Assembly: GCA_003152255.1 (NCBI GenBank)
Contig: PLZT01000490.1
Span: forward strand, 309-12,174
DNA: 11,866 nucleotides
Source of the DNA: Methylocystaceae bacterium
Lineage (GTDB): Bacteria > Pseudomonadota > Alphaproteobacteria > Rhizobiales > Beijerinckiaceae
Direction of reading: 5' to 3'
Shown: in pieces, positions 1-6,887 of the stretch
Position numbering within the stretch: position 1 is the first letter of the stretch
How the letters are laid out: the number at the start of each line of letters is the position of its first letter
Program-made: the position numbers and the translations under genes
The notes under the pieces: model-generated
Seen by the model: the letters and a program-made list of their open reading frames with translations, nothing else
The model's database searches: none
Told to the model about the DNA's origin: nothing

Positions 1-392
1 TCCTGCTCCTTGATGTCCTTGACGGACTTGGCCTGCGTGTCGGGATCGACGTCGAACACGATCAGCCGCAGCGTCACCTTCAGCGGCGCGGCGTAGGTCA
101 TGCCGCGCTGGCGGCATTCGTCGACGTCGAACTTCGGCTGCTCGAATTCGTAGCGCACGAACTCCAGCAGCGAGACCTGCGAGAAGTCGGAAATCGGAAA
201 CACCGATTTGAAAACCGACTGCAATCCCTCGTCGGGACGCCCGCCCTTGGGCTCGGCGACCAGAAGAAACTGGTCGTAGGAGGCCTTTTGCACCTCGATG
301 AGATTGGGCATTACCGCGGCTTCGCGGATGTGTCCGAAAAATTTGCGAATCCGCTTGCGACCGGTGAACTTCCGCGCCGACGTCTGAGCCAT
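1..392 (-). CDS. rpoB: RNA polymerase beta subunit, N-terminal part (runs off the left edge)
   Basis: This is the first 130 codons of the beta subunit of DNA-directed RNA polymerase, the catalytic core that transcribes all genes. The reverse complement starts [20 protein letters not shown] and continues with the conserved N-terminal stretch [15 protein letters not shown], then [20 protein letters not shown], both typical of alphaproteobacterial RpoB. The family is about 1,370 residues long, so only the start (protrusion/lobe region) is present; the truncation is the window edge, not a mutation. The ATG at 392-390 is chosen because it begins the family N-terminus and has GAGAGG about five bases upstream (398-403). 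It is the third gene of an rplJ-rplL-rpoB series, 228 bases after the rplL stop, and is probably co-transcribed with rplL; rpoC is expected beyond the window. The frame is intact and nothing in it is odd. Confidence 0.97.
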   Translation of the reverse strand, partial: MAQTSARKFTGRKRIRKFFGHIREAAVMPNLIEVQKASYDQFLLVAEPKGGRPDEGLQSVFKSVFPISDFSQVSLLEFVRYEFEQPKFDVDECRQRGMTYAAPLKVTLRLIVFDVDPDTQAKSVKDIKEQ

Positions 393-556
393 GTCGCCTC
401 TCGAACCTCTTCTCCCTAACGGTCGACCCTCGCTAGCCGCGAGACTTGAGGAACGCCTCGCGCGTCCCGCCGTCCGTCGCGCCGACGACGCCCGAGCCAA
501 GCTCTTAAAGCCCCGTCACGCATGTATGTCGCGAATATCAAATTTCCTAAACCGCG

Positions 557-613
557 CGCGGCCCCGGCGCGAACCGGGACCGCGAATAGAGCGACGGACC
601 GCCGAAGCGGCCC
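557..613 (-). promoter_or_regulatory. Two stable RNA hairpins in the rplL-rpoB spacer
   Basis: Just after the rplL stop the minus-strand transcript can fold into two consecutive hairpins. The first (613 to 596) is a 7-bp stem with one G-U pair, capped by a C(UUCG)G tetraloop. The second (584 to 557) is an 11-bp stem with one U-G wobble and the six-base loop UUCGCG. Neither is followed by a U-run, so they do not look like a complete terminator. In E. coli the same spacer holds a partial attenuator and an RNase III cleavage site that set the ribosomal-protein to polymerase ratio. A similar role here is inference. The rest of the 393-620 spacer shows only the rpoB Shine-Dalgarno. Confidence 0.55.
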
Positions 614-620
614 CGCCGTC

Positions 621-992
621 TTACTTGAGTTCGACCTTGGCGCCGACCTTTTCGAGAGCGGCCTTGATCTTCTCGGCCTCTTCCTTGCCAACGCCTTCCT
701 TGACCGCCTTGGGAGCGCCCTCGACCAGATCCTTGGCTTCCTTGAGGCCAAGGCCGGTCACGGCGCGCACTTCCTTAATCACTTCGATCTTCTTGTCGCC
801 GACGGCGGCGAGAATCACGTTGAACTCGGTCTTCTCCTCGACCGGAGCGGCGGCGGCGGCCGGAGCGGCGGCGACGGCCACCGCGGCGGCGGCGGAAACG
901 CCCCACTTCTCTTCGAGCAATTTGGCGAGCTCGGCGGCCTCCAACACGGTGAGGGAGGAGAGTTCGTCGACGATCTTTTCCAGATTGGCCAT
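621..992 (-). CDS. rplL: 50S ribosomal protein L7/L12
   Basis: This is the acidic stalk protein of the large ribosomal subunit. Dimers bind L10 and recruit the translational GTPases EF-Tu, EF-G and IF2. The 123 residues match the usual length. An N-terminal dimerisation domain (about residues 1-33, starting [14 protein letters not shown]) is followed by an Ala/Pro-rich hinge (about 35-51). The C-terminal factor-binding domain (about 53-123) carries the conserved [20 protein letters not shown] stretch. The start at 992 begins the family N-terminus, with AAGGA (1003-1007) ten bases upstream. It follows rplJ by 54 bases and precedes rpoB. That upstream region, 1001-1018, is perfectly complementary to part of the rplJ leader, so initiation may be blocked by long-range RNA pairing (see findings). 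L7/L12 is needed in several copies per ribosome, so independent control of this start is expected. Confidence 0.98.
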   Translation of the reverse strand: MANLEKIVDELSSLTVLEAAELAKLLEEKWGVSAAAAVAVAAAPAAAAAPVEEKTEFNVILAAVGDKKIEVIKEVRAVTGLGLKEAKDLVEGAPKAVKEGVGKEEAEKIKAALEKVGAKVELK

Positions 993-1000
993 TTTAGTTA

Positions 1001-1018
1001 CGTCCTTCGAATTTGGTT
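1001..1018 (-). repeat. rplL Shine-Dalgarno arm of an 18-base perfect inverted repeat
   Basis: The plus-strand bases here are exactly the reverse complement of 1703-1720. In the minus-strand mRNA this arm contains AAGGACG, the rplL ribosome binding site, so pairing with the other arm would hide it. The match stops at both ends (1000 against 1721 and 1019 against 1702 do not pair). Confidence 0.9.
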
Positions 1019-1046
1019 CTTTGGTCTGGTGGGTGCAAGCCTTGAT

Positions 1047-1562
1047 TTAGGCCGCGTCTCGTTTGGCGTAGGCCCCGAAAACGCGCGCGAGCTTGGCGGC
1101 TGGCGCGGTCGACAGCTGCGCGAGCTTGGTCGCGGGCGCCTGAATGAGGCCCACGAGCTTTGCGCGCAATTCGTCGAGCGAAGGCATGGTCGCGAGCGAC
1201 TTCACGCCATCGGGATTAAGGGCCGTCGCGCCCATGGCGCCGCCGAGAATCACGAATTTCTCGTGGTCCTTGGCGAAAGCCGCGGCGACCTTGGGCGCCG
1301 CCACCGGATCGTCCGAATAGGCGATCAGGGTCGGTCCCTTGAGCAAGGGGCCGATGGAGGCGACGCTCGTGCCATCGAGAGCGATCTTGGCAAGGCGGTT
1401 CTTGGCGACCTGCACGCTGGCGCCCTGTTCGCGGGCCTGCTTGCGCAGGCGCTGCATTTGGGCGACGGTCAGGCCGGAGTATTGCGCGACGACGACGACC
1501 GAGGCCTTGCTAAAGACCTCATGCAACGTCGCGACGGCTGTTGCTTTCTCCGCTCTTTCCAC
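1047..1562 (-). CDS. rplJ: 50S ribosomal protein L10
   Basis: L10 anchors L7/L12 dimers to 23S rRNA at the base of the ribosomal stalk. With L12 it is also the translational autorepressor of rplJL in many bacteria. The 171-residue product begins [20 protein letters not shown] (initiator read as Met) and contains [30 protein letters not shown] and the GPTLIAYS segment typical of L10. The C-terminal helix (about 140-171) that binds L12 is Ala/Leu-rich. I chose the GTG at 1562 rather than an in-frame ATG at 1703. The residues before the GTG resemble no L10, and AGGAGAGAG lies eight bases upstream. The start is thus GTG, preceded directly by a strong hairpin (1579-1598). It is the first gene of the rplJ-rplL-rpoB unit. 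Confidence 0.96.
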   Translation of the reverse strand: MERAEKATAVATLHEVFSKASVVVVAQYSGLTVAQMQRLRKQAREQGASVQVAKNRLAKIALDGTSVASIGPLLKGPTLIAYSDDPVAAPKVAAAFAKDHEKFVILGGAMGATALNPDGVKSLATMPSLDELRAKLVGLIQAPATKLAQLSTAPAAKLARVFGAYAKRDAA

Positions 1563-1566
1563 GGTG

Positions 1567-1575
1567 CTCTCTCCT
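1567..1575 (-). promoter_or_regulatory. Ribosome binding site that fixes the rplJ GTG start
   Basis: The minus strand reads AGGAGAGAG here, eight bases before GTG at 1562-1560. No comparable site precedes the longer in-frame ATG at 1703, so this decides the start of L10. Confidence 0.8.
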
Positions 1576-1578
1576 GAA

Positions 1579-1598
1579 GCGGGGCCACGGAGCCCCGC
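1579..1598 (-). promoter_or_regulatory. Perfect 7-bp G+C hairpin directly before the rplJ ribosome binding site
   Basis: The arms GCGGGGC and GCCCCGC (1598-1592 and 1585-1579) enclose six bases. The stem ends only four bases from the AGGAGAGAG site, close enough to affect ribosome access to rplJ. It is not a terminator because no U-run follows. Confidence 0.6.
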
Positions 1599-1702
1599 CG
1601 GTTTGCGACATGCCGTCCACCCTCTCCCATAACGGGCGAAAGGAACGGCGCCGTAGATCCTGTCCCCAAGGCGAAGAATTCGCCTAGGTTGAAGGGGCGT
1701 CA

Positions 1703-1720
1703 AACCAAATTCGAAGGACG
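1703..1720 (-). repeat. Leader arm (anti-Shine-Dalgarno) of the 18-base inverted repeat
   Basis: In the rplJ leader transcript this segment reads CGUCCUUCGAAUUUGGUU, a perfect complement of the rplL initiation region at 1001-1018. It lies about 140 bases before the rplJ start, and the arms are about 685 bases apart. Confidence 0.9.
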
Positions 1721-1982
1721 CGCGCGGCTTTTAAAGCCTCGTCGATCCGGCAATTTCTGGCTTTCCCCGTCTGTGCAGGCCGCCTGCAAGCGAGAGCGGC
1801 GAACCGCTTTTGCTTGGCAAACCGATTAAGCCGCCTTGAGGAAACCCCAAGGCATGCGCCGGCAGTCTCGGACAGAATTCGACCGAACGTCCCGTAAGGT
1901 TCAACTCTTAAGGTTCGCCAGCCTGTCCACCGTTTTTCCCTCGAGCGTTTTGGCGCGAGAATCGAACGGAAGCTCAAAACTC

Positions 1983-2013
1983 AAAAAAGGGGCCGCCATA
2001 GCTGGCGGACCCC
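1983..2013 (-). terminator. Rho-independent terminator closing the pheST series
   Basis: On the minus strand a stem of ten base pairs (GGGG then CCGCCA, with one bulged base at 2009) and the four-base loop GCTA is followed at once by six Ts (1988-1983), then GAGTTTT. This is a textbook terminator. It reads in the direction of the genes to its right, so it ends transcripts from pheT and the small gene at 2108-2431, and separates them from the rplJ leader. Confidence 0.88.
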
Positions 2014-2107
2014 GGAGGGGCCTATCTAACGACCCCGCGGGCATTTGCCAAGGGAAAAATTAACAAAAAAGCGCATGGGGCGCCAATTTCGCGCGCGGGG
2101 CGCGTTC

Positions 2108-2431
2108 TCACCTATGCCGCGGCGTGAACTCCATGCGCACCCGCCCATTGGCCCCACGCATCGCCATCCCGCCGGCCCCGCGCCGCGCCGGCGTGTGGTA
2201 GGCGCCGGCCTTTCGCCCCTTTCGCTCCGCGCGCGGCTCGCCCTCGCTGGCCGGGCCGTAGGACTGCCCCGAGCCCACATGTCCCACGGCCGGCCCGAAG
2301 GACGCGAGGCATTCATTATAGGCCATGGGCTCCTTGATCTTCTCGCAATCGTCGATGTTTTTTGGCGCGGCTTGCGCGCTCGCGCCCGCGAGCAGCGCCC
2401 CCACGACAACGATCTCGCGCAAAAACTTCAT
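2108..2431 (-). CDS. Small exported protein of unknown function, coupled to pheT
   Basis: I do not recognise a named family. The 107-residue product begins with a signal peptide: basic MKFLR, a hydrophobic core (about 6-18) and a likely cleavage after AQA-A (about 19-22). The short mature part has two cysteines (C29 and C41) in [20 protein letters not shown], a motif style seen in conserved hypothetical proteins of Rhizobiales. After that comes a Gly/Ser and Arg-rich, probably disordered tail. The two cysteines could form a disulfide in the periplasm; this is inference. Its ATG overlaps the pheT stop as ATGA (2428-2431), so it is probably translated by ribosomes leaving pheT. It is the last gene before the terminator at 1983-2013. 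The conserved-looking part is confined to residues 1-60. Confidence 0.75.
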   Translation of the reverse strand: MKFLREIVVVGALLAGASAQAAPKNIDDCEKIKEPMAYNECLASFGPAVGHVGSGQSYGPASEGEPRAERKGRKAGAYHTPARRGAGGMAMRGANGRVRMEFTPRHR

Positions 2432-4851
2432 CCGCGCAGCGTCGCTCCGGCTTTCTTCTCCGCCTCGGCGACGATTTTTTGCGCCAGCGCCTCGATCTCA
2501 GCGTCGGTCAGGGTTTTGTCCTTTGGTTGCAGCGTCACCGCGACACCGATGGATTTTTTGCCCTCCGGCACGCCGACGCCCTCATAGACATCGAAAATAT
2601 CGGCGCTCACGATCAGCGCCTTGTCGGCGCCGAGCACCGCCTTCAGCAAATCGCCGGCCGGCGCCGCGCGATCGACCACAAAGGCGAAATCGCGCGACAG
2701 CGGCTGCAAGTCGGACAGCTCCAGCCGCAGCTTGGTCTTGGTGGGCTTGGCCTTTTGCGCGGGCAGAGCGTCGAGATAAATCTCGAACGCCGCCAGCGGC
2801 CCCTCCACGTCGAGTTCGTTAAGCAGGCGCGGATGCAATTCGCCGAAGCAGCCCACCACCGCCTTGGGGCCAAATTGCAACGTTCCCGAGCGCCCGGGAT
2901 GGAGCCAGTCCGGCCCCTTCGCCACGATCTGCAAGCCGCCGACCGCGACGCCCAGCGCCTGCAACAAAGCGAAGGCGTCGGCCTTGGCGTCGAAGACGCC
3001 GGCCTTCTTCGCGGGCGCCGCCCAGCCGCGCCCGGCGGCTTGCGTCGTGGCGAGGCCGCGCCGCACGCCGGCGGCGGCGGTTCTCTGGCCCTTTTCATCG
3101 TCGCTGGCGAAAATCTGCCCGACCTCGAACAGAGCGCAATCGCCAAAGCCGCGCGCGGCGTTGCGGCCAATCGCGGCGATCAGCCCCGGCAACAGGCTCG
3201 GCCGCATATCCGAGAGTTCGGAGGCGATCGGGTTGGCGAGCGCCAGCGAAGGATCGCCGCCGCCAAAGCCGCGCGCCTGTTTGTTCGAGACAAACGACCA
3301 GGTGACGGCCTCGACCAGCCCCTGCGCCGCGAGCGCCCGCCGCGCCGCGCGCGCGCGCTTTTGGCTTGGCGTCAGCACCGGGCTCGCGACACCCTCGGCG
3401 CGCGTGAGCGGCGTCGAGACGATGTTGTCGACGCCGTGGATGCGCAGGATTTCCTCGACAATATCGGCCTTGCCCTCGATGTCGGGCCGCCATGTCGGCG
3501 CGGTTATTTTCGCGCGGCCCTCGGCGGAGGCCGCGACCGAAAAGCCGAGCCGCGTCAGTATCGCGGTCGCTTCGTCAGGCGCGATGTCGAGGCCGGTAAG
3601 GCGCTTCGTTTCGCTGAACGGAAAATCGACGACGCGCGTCGCGGTCGGCTCCGCGCCCGCGACAGTGATCGTCGACGCCTCGCCGCCGCAAAGCTCCTGC
3701 ACCAGCGTTGTCGCGAGCTCCAGCCCCGGCAGCGCGAAGGCCGGATCGACCCCGCGCTCGAAGCGATAACGCGCGTCGGAAACAATGCCGAGATTGCGGC
3801 CTGTCCGCGCGATGTTGTGTGGATCCCACAGCGCCGATTCGATCAGCACGTCGGTTGTCGAGTCATCGCATCCGGAGGCCTCGCCCCCCATGACGCCGGC
3901 GAGCGATCCGACTCCCGAATCGTCGGCGATCACGACGATGTCCTCGTCCAGACGATATGTCTTGCCGTCGAGCGCCAGCAGTTCCTCGCCGGCGCGGGCG
4001 CGGCGCACGACAAGATCGCCCTTGACCTTGCCGGCGTCGAACACATGCAGCGGCCGCGCGCGGTCGAGCGTCAGAAAATTGGTGATGTCGACCAGCGCGT
4101 TGATTGGGCGCAGGCCCACCGAGCGCAGCCGCTCCTGCATCCACGCGGGGCTCGGTCCGTTCTTGACGCCGCGCACGAGTCGCAGCGCGAACAGCGGCGC
4201 GAGATGCGCGTCGCCGGGCGCGAAATCGAGCTTCACCCCGACTGGACACGGGAATCCGCCGGGAACGGGCGCCGGCGCCACCGTCGTCAACACGCCGAGT
4301 CCGGCGGCGGCGAGATCGCGCGCGGCGCCGGCGACGCCAGCGGCGTCGGGGCGGTTCGGCGTCAGATTAATATCGATGACGGGATCGCCCAGCCGCGCCC
4401 ATTGCGCATAAACGGCGCCGACCGGCGCGTCCTCGGGCAGCTCCATGATGCCCTCGGAATCGCCGGGGAGTTCCAACTCGCTCGCCGAACAAAGCATGCC
4501 CAGCGATTCGACGCCGCGAATGACGCCCTTGCCGAGCGTGAATTTCTTTGCCGGGATATAGGTTCCCGGCGCCGCGAACACGGTCTTGAGGCCCTTGCGC
4601 GCATTGGGCGCGCCGCAGACGACCTGCAAGGGCGCGCCGGCGCCGGTGTCGACCGAGCACACCTGCAAGCGATCGGCGTTGGGATGCGGCGCCGCCTCTA
4701 TCACTTGCGCGACGACAAAGTCTTCAAGCACCGCGGAGGGATCTTGCACATCCTCGACCTCGAGGCCGACGCGGGTCAGGGTGTCGACGATCTCGGTCAA
4801 CGAGGCCGTGGTGTCGAGATGGGTCTTGAGCCAGGAGAGGGTGAGTTTCAT
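2428..4851 (-). CDS. pheT: Phenylalanyl-tRNA synthetase beta subunit
   Basis: This is the large subunit of the cytosolic (alpha-beta)2 enzyme that charges tRNA-Phe. The 807 residues match the bacterial long form. In order: the N-terminal part [15 protein letters not shown] and a Myf/EMAP-like tRNA-binding domain with [15 protein letters not shown] (about 39-148); the B3/B4 editing region (about 210-390, with LDITNF-like [20 protein letters not shown]); the B5 domain (about 400-475); and the C-terminal ferredoxin-fold anticodon-binding domain (about 711-807, starting [13 protein letters not shown]). The start at 4851 overlaps the stop of the upstream HEPN-like gene as ATGA and has no good Shine-Dalgarno, so translation probably depends on coupling to that gene. 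Unusually, pheT is separated from pheS by two extra genes. Its stop overlaps the next gene by ATGA as well. Confidence 0.98.
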   Translation of the reverse strand: MKLTLSWLKTHLDTTASLTEIVDTLTRVGLEVEDVQDPSAVLEDFVVAQVIEAAPHPNADRLQVCSVDTGAGAPLQVVCGAPNARKGLKTVFAAPGTYIPAKKFTLGKGVIRGVESLGMLCSASELELPGDSEGIMELPEDAPVGAVYAQWARLGDPVIDINLTPNRPDAAGVAGAARDLAAAGLGVLTTVAPAPVPGGFPCPVGVKLDFAPGDAHLAPLFALRLVRGVKNGPSPAWMQERLRSVGLRPINALVDITNFLTLDRARPLHVFDAGKVKGDLVVRRARAGEELLALDGKTYRLDEDIVVIADDSGVGSLAGVMGGEASGCDDSTTDVLIESALWDPHNIARTGRNLGIVSDARYRFERGVDPAFALPGLELATTLVQELCGGEASTITVAGAEPTATRVVDFPFSETKRLTGLDIAPDEATAILTRLGFSVAASAEGRAKITAPTWRPDIEGKADIVEEILRIHGVDNIVSTPLTRAEGVASPVLTPSQKRARAARRALAAQGLVEAVTWSFVSNKQARGFGGGDPSLALANPIASELSDMRPSLLPGLIAAIGRNAARGFGDCALFEVGQIFASDDEKGQRTAAAGVRRGLATTQAAGRGWAAPAKKAGVFDAKADAFALLQALGVAVGGLQIVAKGPDWLHPGRSGTLQFGPKAVVGCFGELHPRLLNELDVEGPLAAFEIYLDALPAQKAKPTKTKLRLELSDLQPLSRDFAFVVDRAAPAGDLLKAVLGADKALIVSADIFDVYEGVGVPEGKKSIGVAVTLQPKDKTLTDAEIEALAQKIVAEAEKKAGATLRG

Positions 4852-5321
4852 TGGGGGCGATTCTTAAAGATTAGATAGACGGCAAGGGTTCGACGATCGT
4901 TCGCCGAAAGTTGGGCTATCATTTCAACGGAAGACGTAGCCGAACGAACCAATCGCGCGCACTCGCTTTTTTTGTATAGTCTTCCGCTCGGGAGATAGTC
5001 GGACCGAATCCGCTCGCTCTGCAGTTCGACCACTCGTTCGCCAACGGCTTTCACTTGCTCCAAATCCTTGAGTGGAGCAGATTTGAATGCCGTTTTGAGG
5101 GAGCCATGGTCGAGGGCTCGGTAGACGCGCTCATACTCATTTGTTTTTTTCGTCACGCCGTCAACGCCAAGCAATTCTTCGGCGCAAACCGATGCAAGCG
5201 CATGAAAAACCGCATAATAGGCGGTGCTGACCGCCCGTCGTTCCATGGCCGCGCTTTTAAGTTCAGCGCTTCGACGGCTCAGATCGTCCGCCAGCCACAG
5301 TAGTCGTTCCACCATGGTCAT
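4848..5321 (-). CDS. HEPN-like protein inserted between pheS and pheT
   Basis: This 157-residue helical protein resembles the HEPN superfamily (helical nucleotide-binding or RNase-like proteins of toxin-antitoxin and defence systems). The clearest sign is [15 protein letters not shown] (about 28-42), the hallmark second helix. [10 protein letters not shown] (64-73) and a late [11 protein letters not shown] (103-113) recall the R..ADY element of small stand-alone HEPN proteins. R65 and H72 make an RX6H spacing, but they are not at the usual late position, so RNase activity is uncertain. It starts two bases after the stop of the acidic small gene, with ATG at 5321 or 5315, and its stop overlaps pheT by ATGA. 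Hand counts over 4861-5160 give about 52% G+C, against 80% or more in some pheS and pheT rows, which suggests acquisition by transfer. No nucleotidyltransferase (MNT) partner is visible. Confidence 0.85.
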   Translation of the reverse strand: MTMVERLLWLADDLSRRSAELKSAAMERRAVSTAYYAVFHALASVCAEELLGVDGVTKKTNEYERVYRALDHGSLKTAFKSAPLKDLEQVKAVGERVVELQSERIRSDYLPSGRLYKKSECARLVRSATSSVEMIAQLSANDRRTLAVYLIFKNRPQ

Positions 5322-5323
5322 GA

Positions 5324-5626
5324 CTAGTGCGCTCCGCCAGAAGCGTCTTCGTCCTCCCCATCGAAATCGTCAGCGCCAGGATATTCCTGACGCAGGAACA
5401 CGAATCTGTCATCGCCGGCCTGCGCCAGCTTTTTTCGGATCAAGCCCACCGAGTCATATAGTTCGTCGGCATTCGCCACGGGTTCCGACAAGTGAACGGT
5501 GACACGAATAACCTCCTCGCCGTCGAAATCCTCTTCGAATTTCACGTCAGCGTTTGAATAACCATTCTTGGCCAGTCGCTCGCGCAACACTCCGGTAACG
5601 ACCTGCTTTACGTCGGTCACGTCCAT
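5324..5626 (-). CDS. Small acidic protein paired with the HEPN-like gene
   Basis: The 100-residue product is not assignable to a named family. It has an N-terminal helix-like segment (MDVTDVKQVVTGVLRERLAK), a beta-rich middle (VKFEEDFDGEEVIRVTVHL, about 28-46), a second helix (about 52-71) and a strongly acidic tail (DDFDGEDEDASGGAH). The start at 5626 has AGGAG eight bases upstream within AGAGGAGTG, the best ribosome binding site in this stretch, and lies 13 bases after the pheS stop. The HEPN-like gene follows after two bases, so the two are co-translated. Small first gene, then HEPN gene, is the order of many toxin-antitoxin pairs. The acidic nature would suit an inhibitor of a nucleic-acid-directed protein, but that is inference. 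Like its partner it is lower in G+C than pheS and pheT (one row counted at 55%). Confidence 0.85.
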   Translation of the reverse strand: MDVTDVKQVVTGVLRERLAKNGYSNADVKFEEDFDGEEVIRVTVHLSEPVANADELYDSVGLIRKKLAQAGDDRFVFLRQEYPGADDFDGEDEDASGGAH

Positions 5627-5639
5627 TTTGACACTCCTC

Positions 5640-6722
5640 TCACGCGCTCAATCCCCCCGCCAGCGTCGGGAAGTCCAGCGGCCTAAACCCATAGTGCCGC
5701 AGCCAGCGCAGGTCGCCCTCGAACAGATCGCGCAAATCCGGCATGCCGTATTTCAGCATGGCGAGGCGGTCGATGCCGACACCGAAGGCGAAGCCCTGGT
5801 ATTTGTCGGGATCGAGGCCGCAGTTGCGCAGCACATTGGCGTGCACCATGCCGCAGCCGAGAATCTCCATGAAGTCGTCGCCCTCGCCGAAGCGGATTTC
5901 GCCGCCCTGGCGCTTGCATTGGACATCGACCTCCATCGACGGTTCGGTGAAGGGGAAGAACGACGGGCGAAAGCGCAAATTCACCGACTTCACCTCGAAG
6001 AACGCCTTCAAAAACTCCTCCAGCACCCATTTCAAATGGCCGATATGGGTGGACTCGTCGATGACGAGGCCCTCGACCTGATGGAACATCGGCGTATGCG
6101 TCTGGTCGCTGTCGCAGCGATAGGTGCGGCCGGGGCAAATCACCCGGATCGGCGGCTTTTGCGTCAGCATCGTGCGCACCTGCACGGGGCTGGTGTGCGT
6201 GCGCAGCAGCTTGCGCTTGCCGTCGGCGCCGGGCGAGAAGAAAAACGTGTCGTGCATCTCCCGCGCCGGATGGCCTTCCGGGAAATTCAGCTTGGTGAAG
6301 TTGTAGTCGTCGCTCTCGATGTCCGGCCCTTCGGCGACCGAAAAGCCCATGTCGGCGAAGATCGCCGCGAGTTCGTCCATCACCTGCGAGAGCGGATGCA
6401 ATCGACCCCGCTCCAGCGCGCTTGGCGGGGCCGGCAGCGTCACGTCGAGCATTTCCGACTTCAGCCGCGCTTCCAGCGCCGCCTGCTCCAGCGCGGCGCG
6501 GCGGGCGGCGAGCCGCTCGGTCACCACGTCCTTCAGCGCGTTGATCCTCGCGCCTTGCGTCTTGCGCTCGTCGGGCGACATGCGCCCCAGCGTCGCCAAC
6601 AGCGCGGAGACCGCCCCCTTCTTGCCGAGCGCGCCGACGCGCACGGCCTCCAGCGCGGCCTCGCTGTCGGCGGCGGCGATCTGGTTAAGCGTTTCGGATT
6701 CGAGTTTTTCTAGGTCGGTCAT
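5640..6722 (-). CDS. pheS: Phenylalanyl-tRNA synthetase alpha subunit
   Basis: This is the catalytic subunit of phenylalanyl-tRNA synthetase, a class II enzyme that activates Phe with ATP and transfers it to tRNA-Phe. The 360 residues are typical. An N-terminal coiled-coil arm (about 1-90) contacts tRNA. The class II core follows: motif 1 near [19 protein letters not shown] (109-127), HTSPVQVR (176-183), motif 2 in [22 protein letters not shown] (from 198), [16 protein letters not shown] (251-266), and motif 3 in [14 protein letters not shown] (310-323). The start at 6722 begins the family N-terminus MTDLEKLE; the Shine-Dalgarno is weak. It stands 165 bases after the phosphotransacetylase gene rather than behind rplT, and the two genes that follow separate it from pheT. 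All key residues appear present. Confidence 0.98.
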   Translation of the reverse strand: MTDLEKLESETLNQIAAADSEAALEAVRVGALGKKGAVSALLATLGRMSPDERKTQGARINALKDVVTERLAARRAALEQAALEARLKSEMLDVTLPAPPSALERGRLHPLSQVMDELAAIFADMGFSVAEGPDIESDDYNFTKLNFPEGHPAREMHDTFFFSPGADGKRKLLRTHTSPVQVRTMLTQKPPIRVICPGRTYRCDSDQTHTPMFHQVEGLVIDESTHIGHLKWVLEEFLKAFFEVKSVNLRFRPSFFPFTEPSMEVDVQCKRQGGEIRFGEGDDFMEILGCGMVHANVLRNCGLDPDKYQGFAFGVGIDRLAMLKYGMPDLRDLFEGDLRWLRHYGFRPLDFPTLAGGLSA

Positions 6723-6887
6723 GGAGCTTCAGCCTGGCGCGCGAAATCTTTGGCCGGGTTCTGCCATGCGCGCGGGGCGATGTCGAGTTGCGGCGCCCGG
6801 AGCGCCTTCCGCTCGCCACGTTTCGGCGGTCTCGACGGGCTCCGATGGACTCATCGCGCGATCAAGAGATCGCTCGAAACCATAAGG

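Larger units (their letters stand above)
1563..1982 (-). promoter_or_regulatory. Long structured 5' leader of rplJL (candidate L10 autoregulatory leader)
   Basis: About 420 bases without a credible gene separate the terminator at 1983-2013 from rplJ. In transcript order it can form several hairpins. One is an 8-bp stem with one G-U pair and a UUU loop (1852-1834). One is AGCGG-UUCG-CCGCU (1808-1795). One is UGCAGG-CGG-CCUGCA (1788-1774). A short palindrome lies at 1738-1726. The arm complementary to the rplL ribosome binding site follows (1720-1703), then a 7-bp G+C stem with a six-base loop (1598-1579) just before the rplJ Shine-Dalgarno. L10-L12 complexes are known to bind rplJ leaders and repress translation, and this region is in the right place for that. 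I cannot assign the L10 site, and I see no convincing -35/-10 pair; the promoter should lie upstream of about 1720 if the pairing arm is transcribed. Confidence 0.55.

Noticed and set aside
522..1577. A 351-codon open frame on the plus strand
   Set aside because: It is antisense to rplL and rplJ and encodes no recognisable protein.
1676..1703. Promoter-like TTGACG, 17 bases, AATTCT on the minus strand before rplJ
   Set aside because: The -10 is poor, and a start here would exclude the leader arm at 1703-1720 from the transcript. Not strong enough to list.
501..1743. GCTYTTAAAGCCYCGTC repeated at 501-517 and 1727-1743
   Set aside because: With two mismatches in 17 bases several such pairs are expected by chance in a window this size.
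1951..1970. A tRNA 3'-end-like stretch, GTTCGATTC then TCGCGCCA, on the minus strand
   Set aside because: The flanks do not form a T-stem, and no anticodon or D arm is found upstream.
2362..4878. An 838-codon open frame on the plus strand
   Set aside because: It lies wholly antisense to pheT, whose protein is unmistakable. The translation is Arg/Ala/Gly-rich low-complexity sequence, an effect of high G+C at third positions.
4848..5626. MNT-HEPN toxin-antitoxin pair
   Set aside because: The partner protein lacks the GS(X)DXD nucleotidyltransferase motif and is too short, so the pair cannot be called MNT-HEPN.
6723..6887. Short open frames between the phosphotransacetylase gene and pheS
   Set aside because: One of about 43 codons ends at the pheS start but has no start codon; another of 41 codons has no ribosome site and a random-looking product. 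Possibly only the pheS promoter region.
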